DNA from: Lytechinus variegatus
Lineage: Eukaryota > Echinodermata > Echinoidea > Temnopleuroida > Toxopneustidae
DNA: 64,000 nt
NCBI RefSeq assembly: GCF_018143015.1
Contig: NC_054756.1
Coordinates: 22,315,298-22,379,297 of the forward strand
Direction: 5' to 3'
Of this stretch, positions 1 to 12,300 are shown piece by piece. A program made the translations under genes and the position numbers. The notes beneath the pieces are model-generated. The model searched no databases. It worked only from the letters and a program-made list of their open reading frames with translations, and was not told the origin of the DNA. How positions within the stretch are numbered: the first letter of the stretch is position 1; the number at the start of each line of letters is the position of its first letter.

Positions 1-1137
1 AGAGGGAAAAAAATGATACGGTGAATGAGCGAGAAGGGTTCGAGGATTAGAGGTGTCATGTAGCTACATGTACTATAGTTACCTGGTTAAAAGAGGGAAT
101 AAAAGGAGGATAAAATAGCTACTGTATTTTAATTGAAAGAGAAAGAGACATTTTAGCTTCATGCATTTATAAGACAATGAGAGGGGGATAATAAAGATAG
201 AAAAAAAGGAGAGGAAGAAGTTGGGTGAGGGAAATACAGAAAGGAACAGAGTGTAACAGCCAGAGACAGTGAGAAAGAGATAGAGAGAATTAAGAGGGGG
301 GGGGGGGGATAAAAAAAAGCGGCGAGGGTAGATGGGTGTCAGCTCCGCTGGATTTATGCGGGTAAAGAAAACGTTCTTTTTTATAGGCAGACAGGGCACG
401 GTGTGTACACGACCAGGGTATCCACAGACCCCTAAAGAGGAGAATATTATAATTAGTTTCTGGTAGAGGGGTTTTTCATATACATCACATACACTGGCAG
501 CGATGTCGTGGTGGCGGGTATGAAGATAAAGAGAGAGAGAGAGATATGAAGGGAGTGGCTTTTCTCGACTCTATACCTTTTTGATATTGCAATATGGTGG
601 AATAAATATAGGGGTAGTTTGATGAAGGGATCACTATTAGCATGGAGTTGTAATAGGTCTATGCTATTACTAGAGTGAGTACATGAAAGTCCTGATAGAG
701 GTTGTACCTAATGTAACGTGATCATACTTTGCTACAGGCGTATCATTGTTTTTACTGCGTTTTTTTCTAACCCTAACCCTAACACTTTTTCATTCGATTG
801 GATATCAAAATGGGTGTGTTGTAGATCCAGGATATAATGTTTTTGGTCATTGGAATTTCAGTGAAGTGGCACTCATCACCAACACATGAAGTTCGCAAAA
901 CCTAAAGTCTTTGAACCAAACACGTTTGAATTTCAGTATTGATATTAAGTGTTTGTCGCATTTGAAATTGAATGCATCGTAGGGATTGTTTACAACTTTA
1001 AATTATTAATTCAACTGAGTACATGGACGTGTTCGTTTGTAAACGCTGAGCGGAAAGTAACAGATTAATATGGGTCTTCTTCCTTTGCAGTAAAAAAATG
1101 ACTCTAGGGTAACTTTTACACCATTCGCAATGTAATG
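1..1137. other. Non-coding flank or intron, purine-rich low complexity
   Basis: No exon or gene is recognisable here. The first 600 bases are rich in A and G on the + strand, with a G run near 296-308 and a GA dinucleotide run near 530. A short TAACCC-like run sits at about 768-783; it is far too short to be a telomere. The stretch probably belongs to a NOL4 5' intron or upstream flank, which the window cannot decide. Confidence 0.4.
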
Positions 1138-1142
1138 TGTGG

Positions 1143-1375
1143 AGCGTTGTGGCCCAGTGGATTAGTCTTCTTACTTTAAAACAGTGGGTCGTGGGTTCGA
1201 ATCCCAGCCACGACGTAATTTCCTTCAGCAAGAAATTTATCCACATTGTGCTGCACTCAACCCAGGTGGGATGAATGGGTACCCGGCAGGATTAATGTCT
1301 TGAATGCTTGAGCGCTGAAAGGCAGCTCAAACTAAAGCCGGGGTTTAAATAATAATAACAACGCGCCTTACAATA
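1143..1375 (+). mobile_element. tRNA-derived SINE, copy 1
   Basis: The head at about 1143-1215 is tRNA-like: an A-box-like GTGGCCCAGTGG and a perfect B box GGTTCGAATCC, followed by a non-tRNA body (TTTATCCACATTGTGCTGCA) and an AATAAT-rich tail. The same head and body recur at 58391 and 60150, so this is an interspersed family and not a tRNA gene. Internal RNA polymerase III promoter boxes are visible, and mobility would depend on a LINE partner. This copy is diverged at the tail and lacks a clear target duplication. Confidence 0.8.
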
Positions 1376-1787
1376 TAATATTTCTAGATAGATGGAGCTA
1401 TATAAATGCGTATTATTATTATGTACCCCCTTTGAGTGTATCCAAATAGTTTACGTACTGCAGGGTACCCCTATACCATGTATACGGCGCAAATCTACCC
1501 ACGCAATTTACCTCCATATTAACCCACCTCCATATCCTTACGTTACCCTACCAAACCTTAGACCCCTCTCATCGTCGCCCCCCCCCACTTTATTACGAAG
1601 ATCTCGCTTCTACGACGCCCGACGGATTCAAGAACATAGCAAATATATTGTCGAGTGCACTCCATGACAAAGAACAGCCAAGAAGTCTTTGTCGGAAATT
1701 TATTGGTGAGTCATAACTGCAATTTCGCCCAGGACTCGAGGCAAACGACATAATTTTTATTTGCAATTTTTCCTCCGCTCCGAAACT

Positions 1788-1934
1788 GGGGCCCATTGCA
1801 GAAAGAGTTGCAATCAATCGCAACTCTAAAAATCATGCGCAATTTGATTTTCGACCAATCAACAACGCGCATTTGGGACTTGCGCATGATTTTTAGAGTT
1901 GCGATTGATTGCAACTCTTTCTGCAACGGGCCCC
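1788..1934. mobile_element. 147-bp foldback MITE (GGGGCCC..GTTGCAGAAAGAG family), copy 1
   Basis: The two halves are inverted repeats of each other: GCAGAAAGAGTTGCAATC near the left end matches the complement of the right end, and AAAATCATGCGCAA appears in both arms. The centre carries ACCAATCAACAACGCGC. Related copies lie at 17274 and 49814. There is no coding capacity; it would be a non-autonomous DNA transposon. The superfamily is not clear, since the outer target site is GC-rich and ambiguous. Confidence 0.8.
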
Positions 1935-3244
1935 AGATATTTCTGTTCCGGTTCACCATTTTTCAGCAAAGTTCTCCCAGCCGCTCATTTGGCAATATGA
2001 ACCCATCAATTTTACTGGCATGTCCAATACATTTACCGTGTTTTTAATCTGTCCCCGATGCAGTTGCTAAAACTCCCTACTTTTTATTGTCCCTTACTCT
2101 ACCGCATTCCCTCTCCGTCAAGATCGTACCAAGCAACTCTCTCCCGACGAGCACAAACAAGCACCCCATGCGATGGTAAACGAGCTTTCGAAGGCCCCCT
2201 CTCCACTAATGAGCTTCGCGCCATGTTCGGTGGAGGGATAGCAAAGTGGGAAGAGGCTCGGAAGATAGGGGTACCCTCTGCACGCCATCGTATTATCACA
2301 GGGCAGACATTGTCAAATTAAGTAGACGGCGCATAGGCTTTACCTTTGCAGATTTGCACTGTCAGATTTACAGGCCTTTATATACGTAATATGCATAAAC
2401 TCTACATGTATAGCATACGCGAAAAGATTTTACACAGCTTTTTTTTTACTATAAAACCAGGGAGGTCGTGAAATTAACCCTTTCTGTCAATGTGCTATAT
2501 AGTACTATTTCATACACCTCCTTTTATCCCGACTATCATCACTATCATGCTGGTGTTATTATTTTCCATTTACATAACAAATTTGAATCCTCCATCATGT
2601 TTTAAATTATAATCGAGAAACAAAACTACACTTGAACATTTATGACTTTAAAAAAAGAGAGATTGGTGTGTGAATATGGGTATTATCCTCAATAATATAT
2701 TACGATTTACTCATTGAAAATATTACATTCAAAAGAAGTATTGTTCGTTTTTAATCAAACGGGATGGCAGTCTAACTAAAACCTACTTTATCGCACTTGC
2801 ACACCATTGACATGACCATACCCTTGTGACAGAAACTGTACTGTAATCAACCTCAGTTAGTAATTTAAGGTGCGATTTTAAGACAACTTTTATTGCCTTC
2901 GTTTTATGCTTTGAAGTACCCTCTCCAGCAAATCATGAAGATAAATAATTTCATTTCGAATTCTTTTTGGGGGTTTTAGTTGCGACATCAGATATCCACA
3001 GTAATAGCTTATTATTAATGCTGGCATATTTTCGTTTTCTCTGTAGTGATGATTGGTGTGGCAAAGCCTTCCTAAAGTTTTGGTATAGGAATTAACATCA
3101 ATTATTGGGATAATTAAAATTCCAATATTATGAAAGTGAAAAGAGCAGGGACCTTTAGCAAACTTTACCTTGACCATGATGACTAATTCTGTATACGACC
3201 CCCCCCCCCCCGCTCCCTAGCTTTGAATATTGATAACAAAGATT
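1935..3244. other. No gene seen
   Basis: Unique-looking AT-rich sequence with short open frames that match no protein family I recognise. A C run lies near 3200-3211. No splice-flanked exon of NOL4 was seen. Confidence 0.4.
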
Positions 3245-3830
3245 GCCTAAACAGTGACCAAAATAATGCCCATTGAAATTTTAATCACAGCTGAATAAGA
3301 TCGGCCATACGATGTAATTTGGTAAGGGATTACCAAAACATTGAGATTTAAACACAACCGAATAAGACCGGTCCTACGATTGCCAAAACATTAATGACAC
3401 ATTGACATTTCGCCACTCCGCGAATAAGAGCGGCCATAATAATTTTGAGGGATGTCTTAAACATCAATAACACAATTATATTTTAACACTGGTGATTATG
3501 ACCTGCCATACGATATAATCTTGAGGGAAAACCGAAACATTAATGATATTTAACCACTGCTGAATAAGACCGGTCACATGATCTAATCTTGTGGGATTAC
3601 CGAAAGATTAATGACCAGTTGACGATTACTCAACATCAGAATAAGATATGATTACGTGTTTAGGGATTACCGAAATATTAAGTGAGCCATTGACATAGCC
3701 ACCAAAGCGGAATTAGATTGGTCAAAAGATGTGATCTTGAGGGATCACCGAAACATTAATGATCCATTGGCATTTAACTACAACTTATTTAAGTGATACA
3801 GGTCATTCGATGAGGGATTACTCTCCTATA
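3245..3830 (+). repeat. Decayed tandem repeat, unit about 75-90 bp
   Basis: About seven diverged units each contain, in order, an ATTGACATTTAAC-like stretch, GAATAAGA(C/T)CGGTC, a CGATGTAATCTTG stretch and GGGATTACCGAAACATTAATGA. Unit length and sequence vary, so the array is old. No coding frame crosses it. It could be a minisatellite or the sub-terminal repeats of a decayed transposon. Confidence 0.7.
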
Positions 3831-6800
3831 CAACATACTTTGTGTGACGTGCCATGTCATCGAAAGCTTGGGTAGTCTCGAACGTGTGTGCGTGCCACAG
3901 TGGTACAGGGCATGAATCGATCAGGCAAAAAATACTGGCTTGAGAGCAAGGTCACCTCTCCATTGTCATCGAGATATGAATAGAGGAACAGATATGGAGA
4001 CATACATCGGGTTGCTATGCAAGTCCCCTTATCCGAAAAAAGCCGCTCACTTGGGAGGGACACGACTGTATACATCAGCAAATAGGCCTGTAATCCCGAA
4101 GCATAATGTTGCACGCCCTTCAAAATATATCTTGTATAGGCTATATTGTTAATACACTAGCCCTTTTTATTTTTTTTTTTTACTGGGGACTGGGTGTTAC
4201 TGCTAATATCACTTTCTTTCTCACTCTGTCCTCTTCCGATCTCCCTCGCTCTTTTTCATTTTGCCATGCAATATATATATTTTTTCTTTCAGATATTGTT
4301 ATCGCATAGGCTCGTAATCACTGCCCTTTTATACCCCTATCTATCTTCTCTTTTGATTATAGATCAAATGTGATTTACATCCTTGATTTAATGGCGACTT
4401 CAACCTAATAACTACTCTTTCTATTCTTTATATCTCACTCCCTCGAGAATAAATGATGGCATATCTATAGCCTTTAAAAATCTTTACCTCTCGCATATTC
4501 ATTAACATGACAATCAAAATGGGGAGCGTAGAAAATACGAGAGGCGATGACCCCTTCCATCATGCCTACGACTTTTCCAACATTGGAAATAATTTGGAGG
4601 AAGTCGGAAAGGGAAGAGAGAAAATGGAAGGGTTTGAAAAAGTACATGGCCTATAAGGGAAAGTCGTCCTTGCCCCTTATCATAATTTACTTACCCGGTT
4701 GCCAATTTGAAATCTACAATACTATTAGTGATCTCAATTTTAAAGCAGCTATAACTTTCTTATTGCTTGTCCGATTTCTTTCAATCTTTCACTATTCTGT
4801 TTAGTTTATTTTTCTTATTCCCAACACAACATTTTATGGCCAAGGCTGGATTCCTCTTTAAGAAGTGTCGGTGTAATATCATACTCTGTACTCACTCCAT
4901 TGTTCGATTGAGAAAAAAAATTTCGAAACGAAACGAGAAATTGTTTCATGCAGACGTCGGTGACCGGGTCGGTGAATATGTCGCACGGTGGGTTGGCATA
5001 GACATAATATGAGAGGGTTTTGGAGTGTTACATGTAATAATTATCGACACATATTTAGAAGTATTATTGACATGTACAAGTTGTACTATCTCGGGTCTTG
5101 GTCTTCCCAGCTATATAGCGAAAAGGCATAGACTGTTCTACATAGGCCATTGCAATCGCATTTTAGTAAGTATACACAATTGTGACGTTTTCAGATGTCC
5201 CGGAATATTAATTCTTGTTTTCAACAGTGAAATATTGATTTCAAACAACTCTGTTACTCTAGCGCGCGTCTTATGAACTCAATCTCTTATTTTGTTCGGT
5301 GAGATTTTAATCCCCTTTAAAGAAATTCGTTCAGTAATATTTTTAACGGCATTACCCCTAATAATATAGTAAATTTGCATTTTTCGGTGAAAGCACTCAG
5401 TTGTTTCGCCAGGTTCAAAAGATTCAAAAGTAACTCGACCATCGTGAATGCCACACAAAGACAAGGAAACACACTCGCACAGTCGCATTATATGGGGCGA
5501 CTTTCCAGATATAAAACATAATAATATTGGAAAACAAATTCTGCTGGTATAGATAGATTACATTTCCTCTGAAACTAAAAGAGAAAATGATCTTGGAGCC
5601 CCATTGTTATCTAAATCATCACCACTTCTGTATTTTGATTGACCTACATGTGTATAGCCCAACTTATCTGCTTATTTTCGGGACTAAGGTAAAAACATCA
5701 AATCCCATATTCGACCCACGTGTAATTTGACAATGTAAACAATTTTGTAGCTAAGGAGATTGACAACAAATATTATGACAAATCTTTGTTTGATAAGAGA
5801 ATTCCTAATGTATCCCATCTGTGATAAATGAGCGGAATTATTCGCTCTTTCAGGAATAAAATAAAATATGAATTTCGAGCGGTAAAACGCAATTAGCTGA
5901 TAGCATCTCATGACTATGTCTTTAACGACGATATATTTTAAATCCCTTTTTTGTTTTCAATTGAAAGGTACCGAACGCCGATATATGGGAGGGGGGGGTT
6001 GTAGCCCGCCCTCGACCATGAAAGGTTATATAATAATGAAAAATTACCTCTTTCTAGTTAATTAACAACATGTATATCAGTTCTTCCTTGTATCTGGAAG
6101 GAACGTAGGATTTGTTTCCATTTTCCGAAGAAAGTGATCAACGTACTCGACTCGTCCTTCGCATTAAACAAAACAATCAAGACAGAAAAGCTATCGATAT
6201 CTTGACCTGAAGGGGTCATTCCACCGGAAGTTACGTTGGATTTGTCTGCTGGTTTGCGGAAACAGATAAAAACGGAGACAATGTACCGAAAGTCAATTTT
6301 TTTTGTTGCTGTAATAATGATAGTAATGGTGACGATGAAAATGATATTGATGATTATGATAGATAAAAATGAAATCCTAATAATAACAATCGTTCTCATT
6401 TTTCATTCTTTTCTTATTGTCCTTTCCTCTTTTTACTTCTTCCTCCTCTTTTTTTTCTTCCTCTTCTTCTTCTGTTGCTTGCTGTTTTACATGTGTTACA
6501 TGTTATTTACATGTTATTTCTATAACAATGGTCGAAATGCGGTAACTGTAAGTGTAAAGTGCATCATTGATTGCATGTTTTTTTATTTGTAAAATTTTGA
6601 TTGTAAATCAAGTTTTACTTTCAAAAGTCAAAAAAAATTCTCACCATTATCACATGGAGGATCAGCGATTGTTTCACATAGAGGGCGCACATGCACGCCA
6701 GAGTTTTTTTGCACGAACATGAGCAATGAATTAAACCATGGAGCTATATTGATAGCTCCCTGATCAAACCAAACCAAACTCAACATAAGAAAAAAGTAGA

Positions 6801-7841
6801 ATAGAAAAAAAATGTTGTTTTATGCAGACAGAAAGCAAATCTTTGCGTATTCATGAAGTTGCAGTTTGTAGTAAGGTATTTTTGACAAAACCTTAAATTA
6901 TCAGGCCAATTCATTCGATTCTTTTTTTTAAAAAATCTGAAAGATATTGTCTAACATCACCATTCTTCTCTTTGTTGATTACTTTTTCAATGGTGGTCCA
7001 ATTCTCTTTTAGGAGTGGGTCGAACAATTTTCCTATTGAAAAATGCCAACCCAGAGAAGTGAAATAACGCGATTGCGAATGCCACTCTTATTTTGCATAT
7101 AAATTATTGGAACGTAAGAGTTCATGCGAATCAAGTGTTCTGTTTCGTAATACCATGAATGCGTTCCCGATTTTTCTCCCCTCTTTGATTTTTTTTTACG
7201 GAGGGTGGGTTGGATGAATCTTTGTATCATAAACATTCCTGGTCGGATCTCGAAACTTGAAAAATTGTAAAATTAGAAATATCACCGGTGTTCTGAACTT
7301 CTATTTTGCTGATTTGAATCAGCGATGGAATGTATTTAATGTGTTGTCATCGAGGTGGGTGAACAAAAAAACAACAACATATATTTAACAAATTATTGTA
7401 ACTAACAAGTTATTGTAACTATTTACACATGGTTTGTCGCGGACTTTTAGCTATACGCTTTATTTTACAGTGCACTAATTTTTGCTATAGTTATTTTGTC
7501 CTTATTAGATTTAATGAAGGAACACGAGGGGCATGATCAAGTAGCTTGAAGGAGCTATGAAAGATGTAGGCTGCTTGTTATGGATGTAGGATTGTCTTTG
7601 GGGCAGCTAAAAAACGCATTGTCAAGGACTGTAATTATCTCCTGTTAAAGTGGGTAAAGAGAGGAAAAACCCTTACAGAAAATGGGAAAAAAGTGAGAGG
7701 AAGAGGGAGGGGAGCGGGAAAGAGAGTGGGTGGTAATACGAAAAAAGAAGAAAGAAATCGAACGAGATTTGAAGATTCCCTTCTAAAGTGATGAAAACAA
7801 AAGTAGAGCACTTATATTGTTTCTGATCCCGATAAAAATTA
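3831..7841. other. No gene seen; AT-rich with simple-sequence tracts
   Basis: No conserved coding exon is recognised. The open frames here (for example near 6236-6592) run through T- and C-rich low-complexity sequence encoding only hydrophobic runs. A poly-G patch lies near 5990 and a CTT-rich patch near 6430-6480. Confidence 0.4.
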
Positions 7842-7849
7842 ACTACTTG

Positions 7850-8017
7850 CTTGGGCGGATCCAGGATTTTCCAATGGGGGGGAGCACATTTTCCGAGGAA
7901 AAATGTGACAAGCCCCCCCCAAAAAAAAAAAGGGGGGATCTTTTTCGAGGGGAGGGGGATGGCACAATTCTGTTTTAATGGCATTTTTACACTAAGGGGG
8001 ATCTGGATCCGCCAGTG
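7850..8017. mobile_element. hAT-like MITE with 8-bp target duplication
   Basis: The ends carry inverted GGCGGATCCAG / CTGGATCCGCC, with runs of G, C and A between. An exact 8-bp direct repeat, ACTACTTG, flanks it at 7842-7849 and 8018-8025. An 8-bp duplication with CAGTGGCG-type ends is typical of hAT-superfamily non-autonomous elements. It has no coding capacity. Other CAGTGG-ended copies lie at 22590, 29756, 60307 and 63578. Confidence 0.75.
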
Positions 8018-8467
8018 ACTACTTGAACTAGTAATGGGAAAAAAACAGAAACAGATTCTGAAACACATACTACCTGAGATGAATATCCTTGGGTGTGGAA
8101 TGGAAGGGGGGGGGGTGAGATATTGAAACAATCGATGCAACCACGGTATTAGGTAACAGATGGCCACCGAGCCTTCATCCGGCCACACCCTGCTGTACGC
8201 TCCCATTATCGGGGCGTCGATGGGGTGTCACGCAACCATCAAGGGGGTAACGAATCGCACCCCTGGTCCTTTGTTCCCAGAGCCCCATTTTGATATCAGT
8301 GAAAGTATCGCTTCATTTATGGGAATGGTATTATTTCGTCCGTTTTACTCTTTTTGAAGATGCATTGGTGATTTGTCCAATCCCAACACTTACTCACCAC
8401 TTTTTGTGATTTTAATAAAGGTTGGAGGTGTCTTGAATGCCTATATACACTGTTAGAAAGTTTATCC

Positions 8468-9054
8468 TTAAAGGGATGGTCCGGGCTGAAAATATTCATA
8501 TCTTAATACATAGAGTAGAATTCACTGAGCAAAATGCCGAAAATTTCATCAAAATCGGATAACAAATGATAAAGTTATTGAAGTTTATAGTTTAGCAATA
8601 GTTTGTGAAAACACTCGTCATGAATATTCATTAGGTAGGCTGATGATGTCACATCTCCACTTTCCGTTTTATTATGTTATTACATAAAATCATAATTTTT
8701 TCATTATTTCATACTTGTGTGAATAATATGTCTCCCTTATAATGAAATAAGTTGCAGCGATGAATATCTAATGCACTAAATCAGTTGTCAATCCAATTTT
8801 TCGAGTTCTTGGCGGAATTTTTTTGAATAAACCTAATTTCATATAATAAAATACAAAAGAGCAAGTGGATATGTGACATCATCAGCCCACCTAATGAATA
8901 TTCATGACTCTGTTTTCACAAAATATTGCTAAAATTTAAAATTCAATGACTTTGTTATTTGTTATCTGATTTTGATGAAATTCTCAACATATTTCTCAGT
9001 GAATTATACTCTATTTATTAAGCTATGAATACTTTCAGCCCGGACCATCCCTTA
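8468..9054. mobile_element. Long-TIR palindromic MITE bounded by TTAA
   Basis: The left end (AGGGATGGTCCGGGCTGAAA after TTAA) is the complement of the right end (TTTCAGCCCGGACCATCCC before TTAA). The match continues inward for nearly 200 bases on each side, including ATGAATATTCATTAGGT and GATGATGTCACAT. TTAA at both edges points to the piggyBac or Kolobok superfamilies. It is non-coding, and the transcript could fold into a long hairpin. Confidence 0.85.
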
Positions 9055-9359
9055 AAAAAGAAGTTCCTGCAGCAGAGTCTCTAGAACACCTGTAATCTTA
9101 CCAGATTGCGTAACCTTACATTATATCATGTAAATTCAAAGGAAATTGGTATTTGGTGTATGGAACCTTACAAATTTTCTGAAATAAAACACCCTTTCAC
9201 CCTTTTAAACAGACCTGTTCTGATAAATTGCAGAAAAATTCCTGTTTTATGAATTTACAGAATGATGCTGTTATTGCTTTTTGCAAAATCTTCTTTTTTT
9301 ACTGTAAGATCAGTCTTCTTTAACAGTGTATAATAATGAAATAGACAATAGATCGTAAT

Positions 9360-9465
9360 CTTGATCATCGCAACTACCACCGCAATCATCATCATCATTG
9401 TAATAATAATCATCGTTTCCATCATCATCATCATCATCATCATCATTCCCACCACTACATTTATC
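9360..9465. repeat. Interrupted (CAT)n/(ATC)n microsatellite
   Basis: A run of imperfect CAT units. Open frames across it on both strands are shadows of the repeat. Confidence 0.8.
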
Positions 9466-9504
9466 GGTATTGTGGTCACCAAAACGTGATCAATATAGTA
9501 GTAA

Positions 9505-9965
9505 TAATAATAATAATACATTGTATTAATATAGCGCTTAATACATGGTGTTTCTAATCACTTTACAAATAGCATACATTAAAAACATTCAAGAGTTTAA
9601 CAAACAAGATAGGAAATTTACAAATTACAAATTAGCTACTCAAGTTGGGAAATGCAAAAATGATAATAATAATACAAAAATAACGTTTATTAATTAAATG
9701 ATTCGAATACAAAAAGTTAAACAAAATGAATTATCAGAGGTACAATAACATATAGATTATGTTCGAACAATAAAGCAGTGCAATAGCTAAACATAAACAA
9801 ACAGGAAATAAATAAATATCGGTTTGATATTGACAATATTAACTTAAAACTTAAAGGAAGAATGGTAAAGGTAAGTTTTGAGGGAAGCTTTGAACGATTT
9901 GAATGACGGGGCAATCCTCAATTCTATGGGAAGGTCATTCCAAAGCTTTGGAGCAACAACACTAA
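9505..9965 (-). mobile_element. 3' end of a non-LTR retrotransposon (LINE), fragment
   Basis: Read on the - strand from about 9960, the sequence encodes PKLWNDLPIELRIAPSFKSF, the conserved tail that follows the reverse transcriptase in CR1/jockey-like elements (xxWNxLPxxLRxxxSxxxFK). It then degrades into an AT-rich 3' UTR and ends with an AGCGCTATATTAATAC stretch and an (ATT)n tail at 9505-9530. It is a 5'-truncated dead copy. Its tail resembles that of the SINE at 58391. Confidence 0.7.
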
Positions 9966-11079
9966 ATGCTAGTAGTTGTTAAATATCGTCATTATAATAT
10001 TAGTATCATTCCTGCTTCCATCATTACCCTCATCAACAACATCGTCATCATCAGCGTATTCCATCCCATCATCATCTTTATCAACCTCGTTGAATTCTCA
10101 TGACATTTTGTTCATTATATCAGTTATCCTATGTGACCTAATCACTTTGCCTACTTTAAAAACAGGGGGTCATTTAAGTAGTTAAAAAACACAAGCATCC
10201 AATAATCCGAAATATCGACAATTGACAAACCCAAGGCAGAGGTATTTACTGGAACGACGTGTAGGAGTACTTTTCCTTGTGTTTAATTCGCTCTGAACTT
10301 CTATCCAAGATTTAGGAGCTCATCGTTACCAATTTGTCGCACGTGATCCCGAATCGGTGACATCGAGCACGTGTTGGGGTGCTTAACTGTGCTTAGCAAT
10401 TCAACAATCGGTGTCAACTTTCAACATTGTTCGATTTTCTTTCTCCCCATTCATTCTACCCGTTTGTGTTGACATCACCGGCCGCCCCCTCGCAGGTAGT
10501 TCTTCACGCAAGGCATCCAAAATTCCAATCCCTCCAAAGTACCATGTACATATAGGAAGCCTATGGGCATGATGGGCATGCGGATAATCTAGTAGCCAGA
10601 GGGTTAAGCGCTTTGAGAGGTCCCATTGGACGCAGTCGTCACGTGATCATGGCACGTGGTCCGTGTCCGCGATTTGAGTTTGCATGCTTGAAGGTAATGT
10701 CTCGACTATTGAGTATTGTTTCCAAATGAACTTAGCAGCTCAGATTCATGCACTCTCTGCCTGGATTAGAACGATTATCGTCAGGCAAGAGAGGGCCGAT
10801 GGAAAAAAAAAACAATTTGGGGTCTTCACCCTAATTTGAAATGAGGAAGATCCCATGTCGTTGCTGGGAGGGGTAAAATTAAAGACGAATCAAGAAACAT
10901 TGTCGTTTACGATTACTTATCCACGTGTGTTAAGGTTGGAATAGCCTCCTCTGGAGTCAGTACGCTTAGTCGAAATGTGTACAACCCTAACCCTTTCTCC
11001 AAACTATTTTTTCCAGTGTTGGATGTTGATGAACACAACATACGAGGTAAGAGTCAAAATCATTATGTCGAATAATAAA
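9966..11079. other. No gene seen
   Basis: Contains a CATCATCAT-rich patch near 10020-10080, then mixed sequence of higher GC with several CACGTG-like motifs (10341, 10370, 10640, 10652). These E-box-like hexamers are not enough to call a promoter. No exon is recognised. Confidence 0.3.
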
Positions 11080-11870
11080 TGCTTAGATGGTAGTTTCGAA
11101 TCTTGGTTCGTTTAGCTGGGTTGGTGATTGGCTGGCGAGTAAGGATGGTGTTACCGGATTGATGATCGGTCGACCGGTTGTCAGGAAGACACTGTCGGAT
11201 CAGTGCCGGATCGACCCGTTACTTTACTGGTAATGCAAGATCAGGGGTAGATTTGCCTTTAAATTTGGATAGCGATGTCACATTAGTAGGTGGTTAAACT
11301 GGTATTGGTAGTCCGTCGTCCAGTTTGGCAGTACTGCAGTTTGGGTGGAAATGCCGGATCATTACTTCATCGACCATGCAGATCTCGACCAGATCAGTGC
11401 ATGGGACTGGTTGCTGGTTCGATAGATTTATTATTAGTTTGGATGGTATACCGAATCGGTATTCGATCGAAAAGATCTGTGTGTGGTTCGCCACTTTGGT
11501 AGTTGGTTGGATAGTTGGGATGGTAGTGTCGAGTCAGTATTTGATACAATTATCGAATAAATGGCTATTTTACCAGTTCGTTGGTTGGTGAGTTAGAATG
11601 GTAAGTGCCGGATCAGTACAGTAATTATTGAACAAGTGGTTTGCTGGATTGTATAATACCAGATCAAAGTGCTCGTCTGTTCGGTCGTTGGTTACGTCGG
11701 ATAGTGTGTATGGTACTGTTCATTTGGTCTTTTGCCACTTCTGTAGTTCGTTAATTTTCAAGGAAAGTGTGGGATCTGCGGATCGATTGGTGATTAACAA
11801 GTCTTTGAGTTCGTTTGTAGGTAGGATAAGATGTGATGATTTATTGGTCGGGTAAGGGATATGTTTTTTT
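11080..11870. repeat. Decayed GGTTGG-rich tandem repeat (unit possibly about 78 bp)
   Basis: Recurring words such as GTGCCGGATCAGTA, TGGTTGG and ACCGGAT come at irregular spacing; two of the clearest recurrences are about 78 bases apart. Open frames on both strands have no family resemblance and look like repeat shadows. The unit length is tentative. Confidence 0.4.
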
Positions 11871-12072
11871 TTATTCGGTCGCTATTTAATTTTGATTAAA
11901 GAACCGTACCATGTCCTGGCAGTCATTTCACTCGTTTGACCATGGACTAAAAGGAGGTTCCAACGACGAACAAGGTACTTTTTAATGGTAGTGAGATGGT
12001 TGTGGTTGATTTGGAGAAGACAGAGAGAGAGAGCAAGTGGCACGGGGAGATAGAGAAGATAACACATAGTAA

Positions 12073-12300
12073 AAACTGCGGTGTTAAAACTGACACAAAT
12101 TGGTGTTGATAGAGGACCACACCCTGAGGTGTTATAATTACACCCTAGAGATTAAACATAACACCAAAGAGTGTAAATGTGACAACAAAAGGTGTTGTAA
12201 TAACACCTATAGGTGTAAAACTAACACCACCACTTTAACACCGGTGTAGAATAACTGGTGTGGTCCTCTATGTACACCGGTTAACACCACAGTTCTTGCT
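12073..12300. mobile_element. GGTGTTA-studded inverted-repeat MITE
   Basis: AACTGCGGTGTTAA at the left and TTAACACCACAGTT at the right are complementary. Inside these, TAGAGGACCACACC pairs with GGTGTGGTCCTCTA. The interior repeats GGTGTTA or TAACACC about ten times in both directions, so the element is itself built from a short palindromic word. It is non-coding. Confidence 0.7.

Noticed and set aside
768..785. TAACCC repeats suggesting telomeric sequence
   Set aside because: Only about two to three units; similar short runs at 10984 and 52918 are also isolated.
1143..1215. A functional tRNA gene at the SINE head
   Set aside because: Only the B box and part of the A box are kept, the arms do not pair as a cloverleaf, and the same head recurs with a SINE body elsewhere.
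7673..8206. 177-codon open frame on the - strand
   Set aside because: It runs through the hAT-like MITE at 7850-8017 and homopolymer runs, so it is a chance frame.
10330..10680. Cluster of CACGTG-like E-boxes as a promoter
   Set aside because: The motifs are short and no transcription start, exon or conserved element accompanies them.
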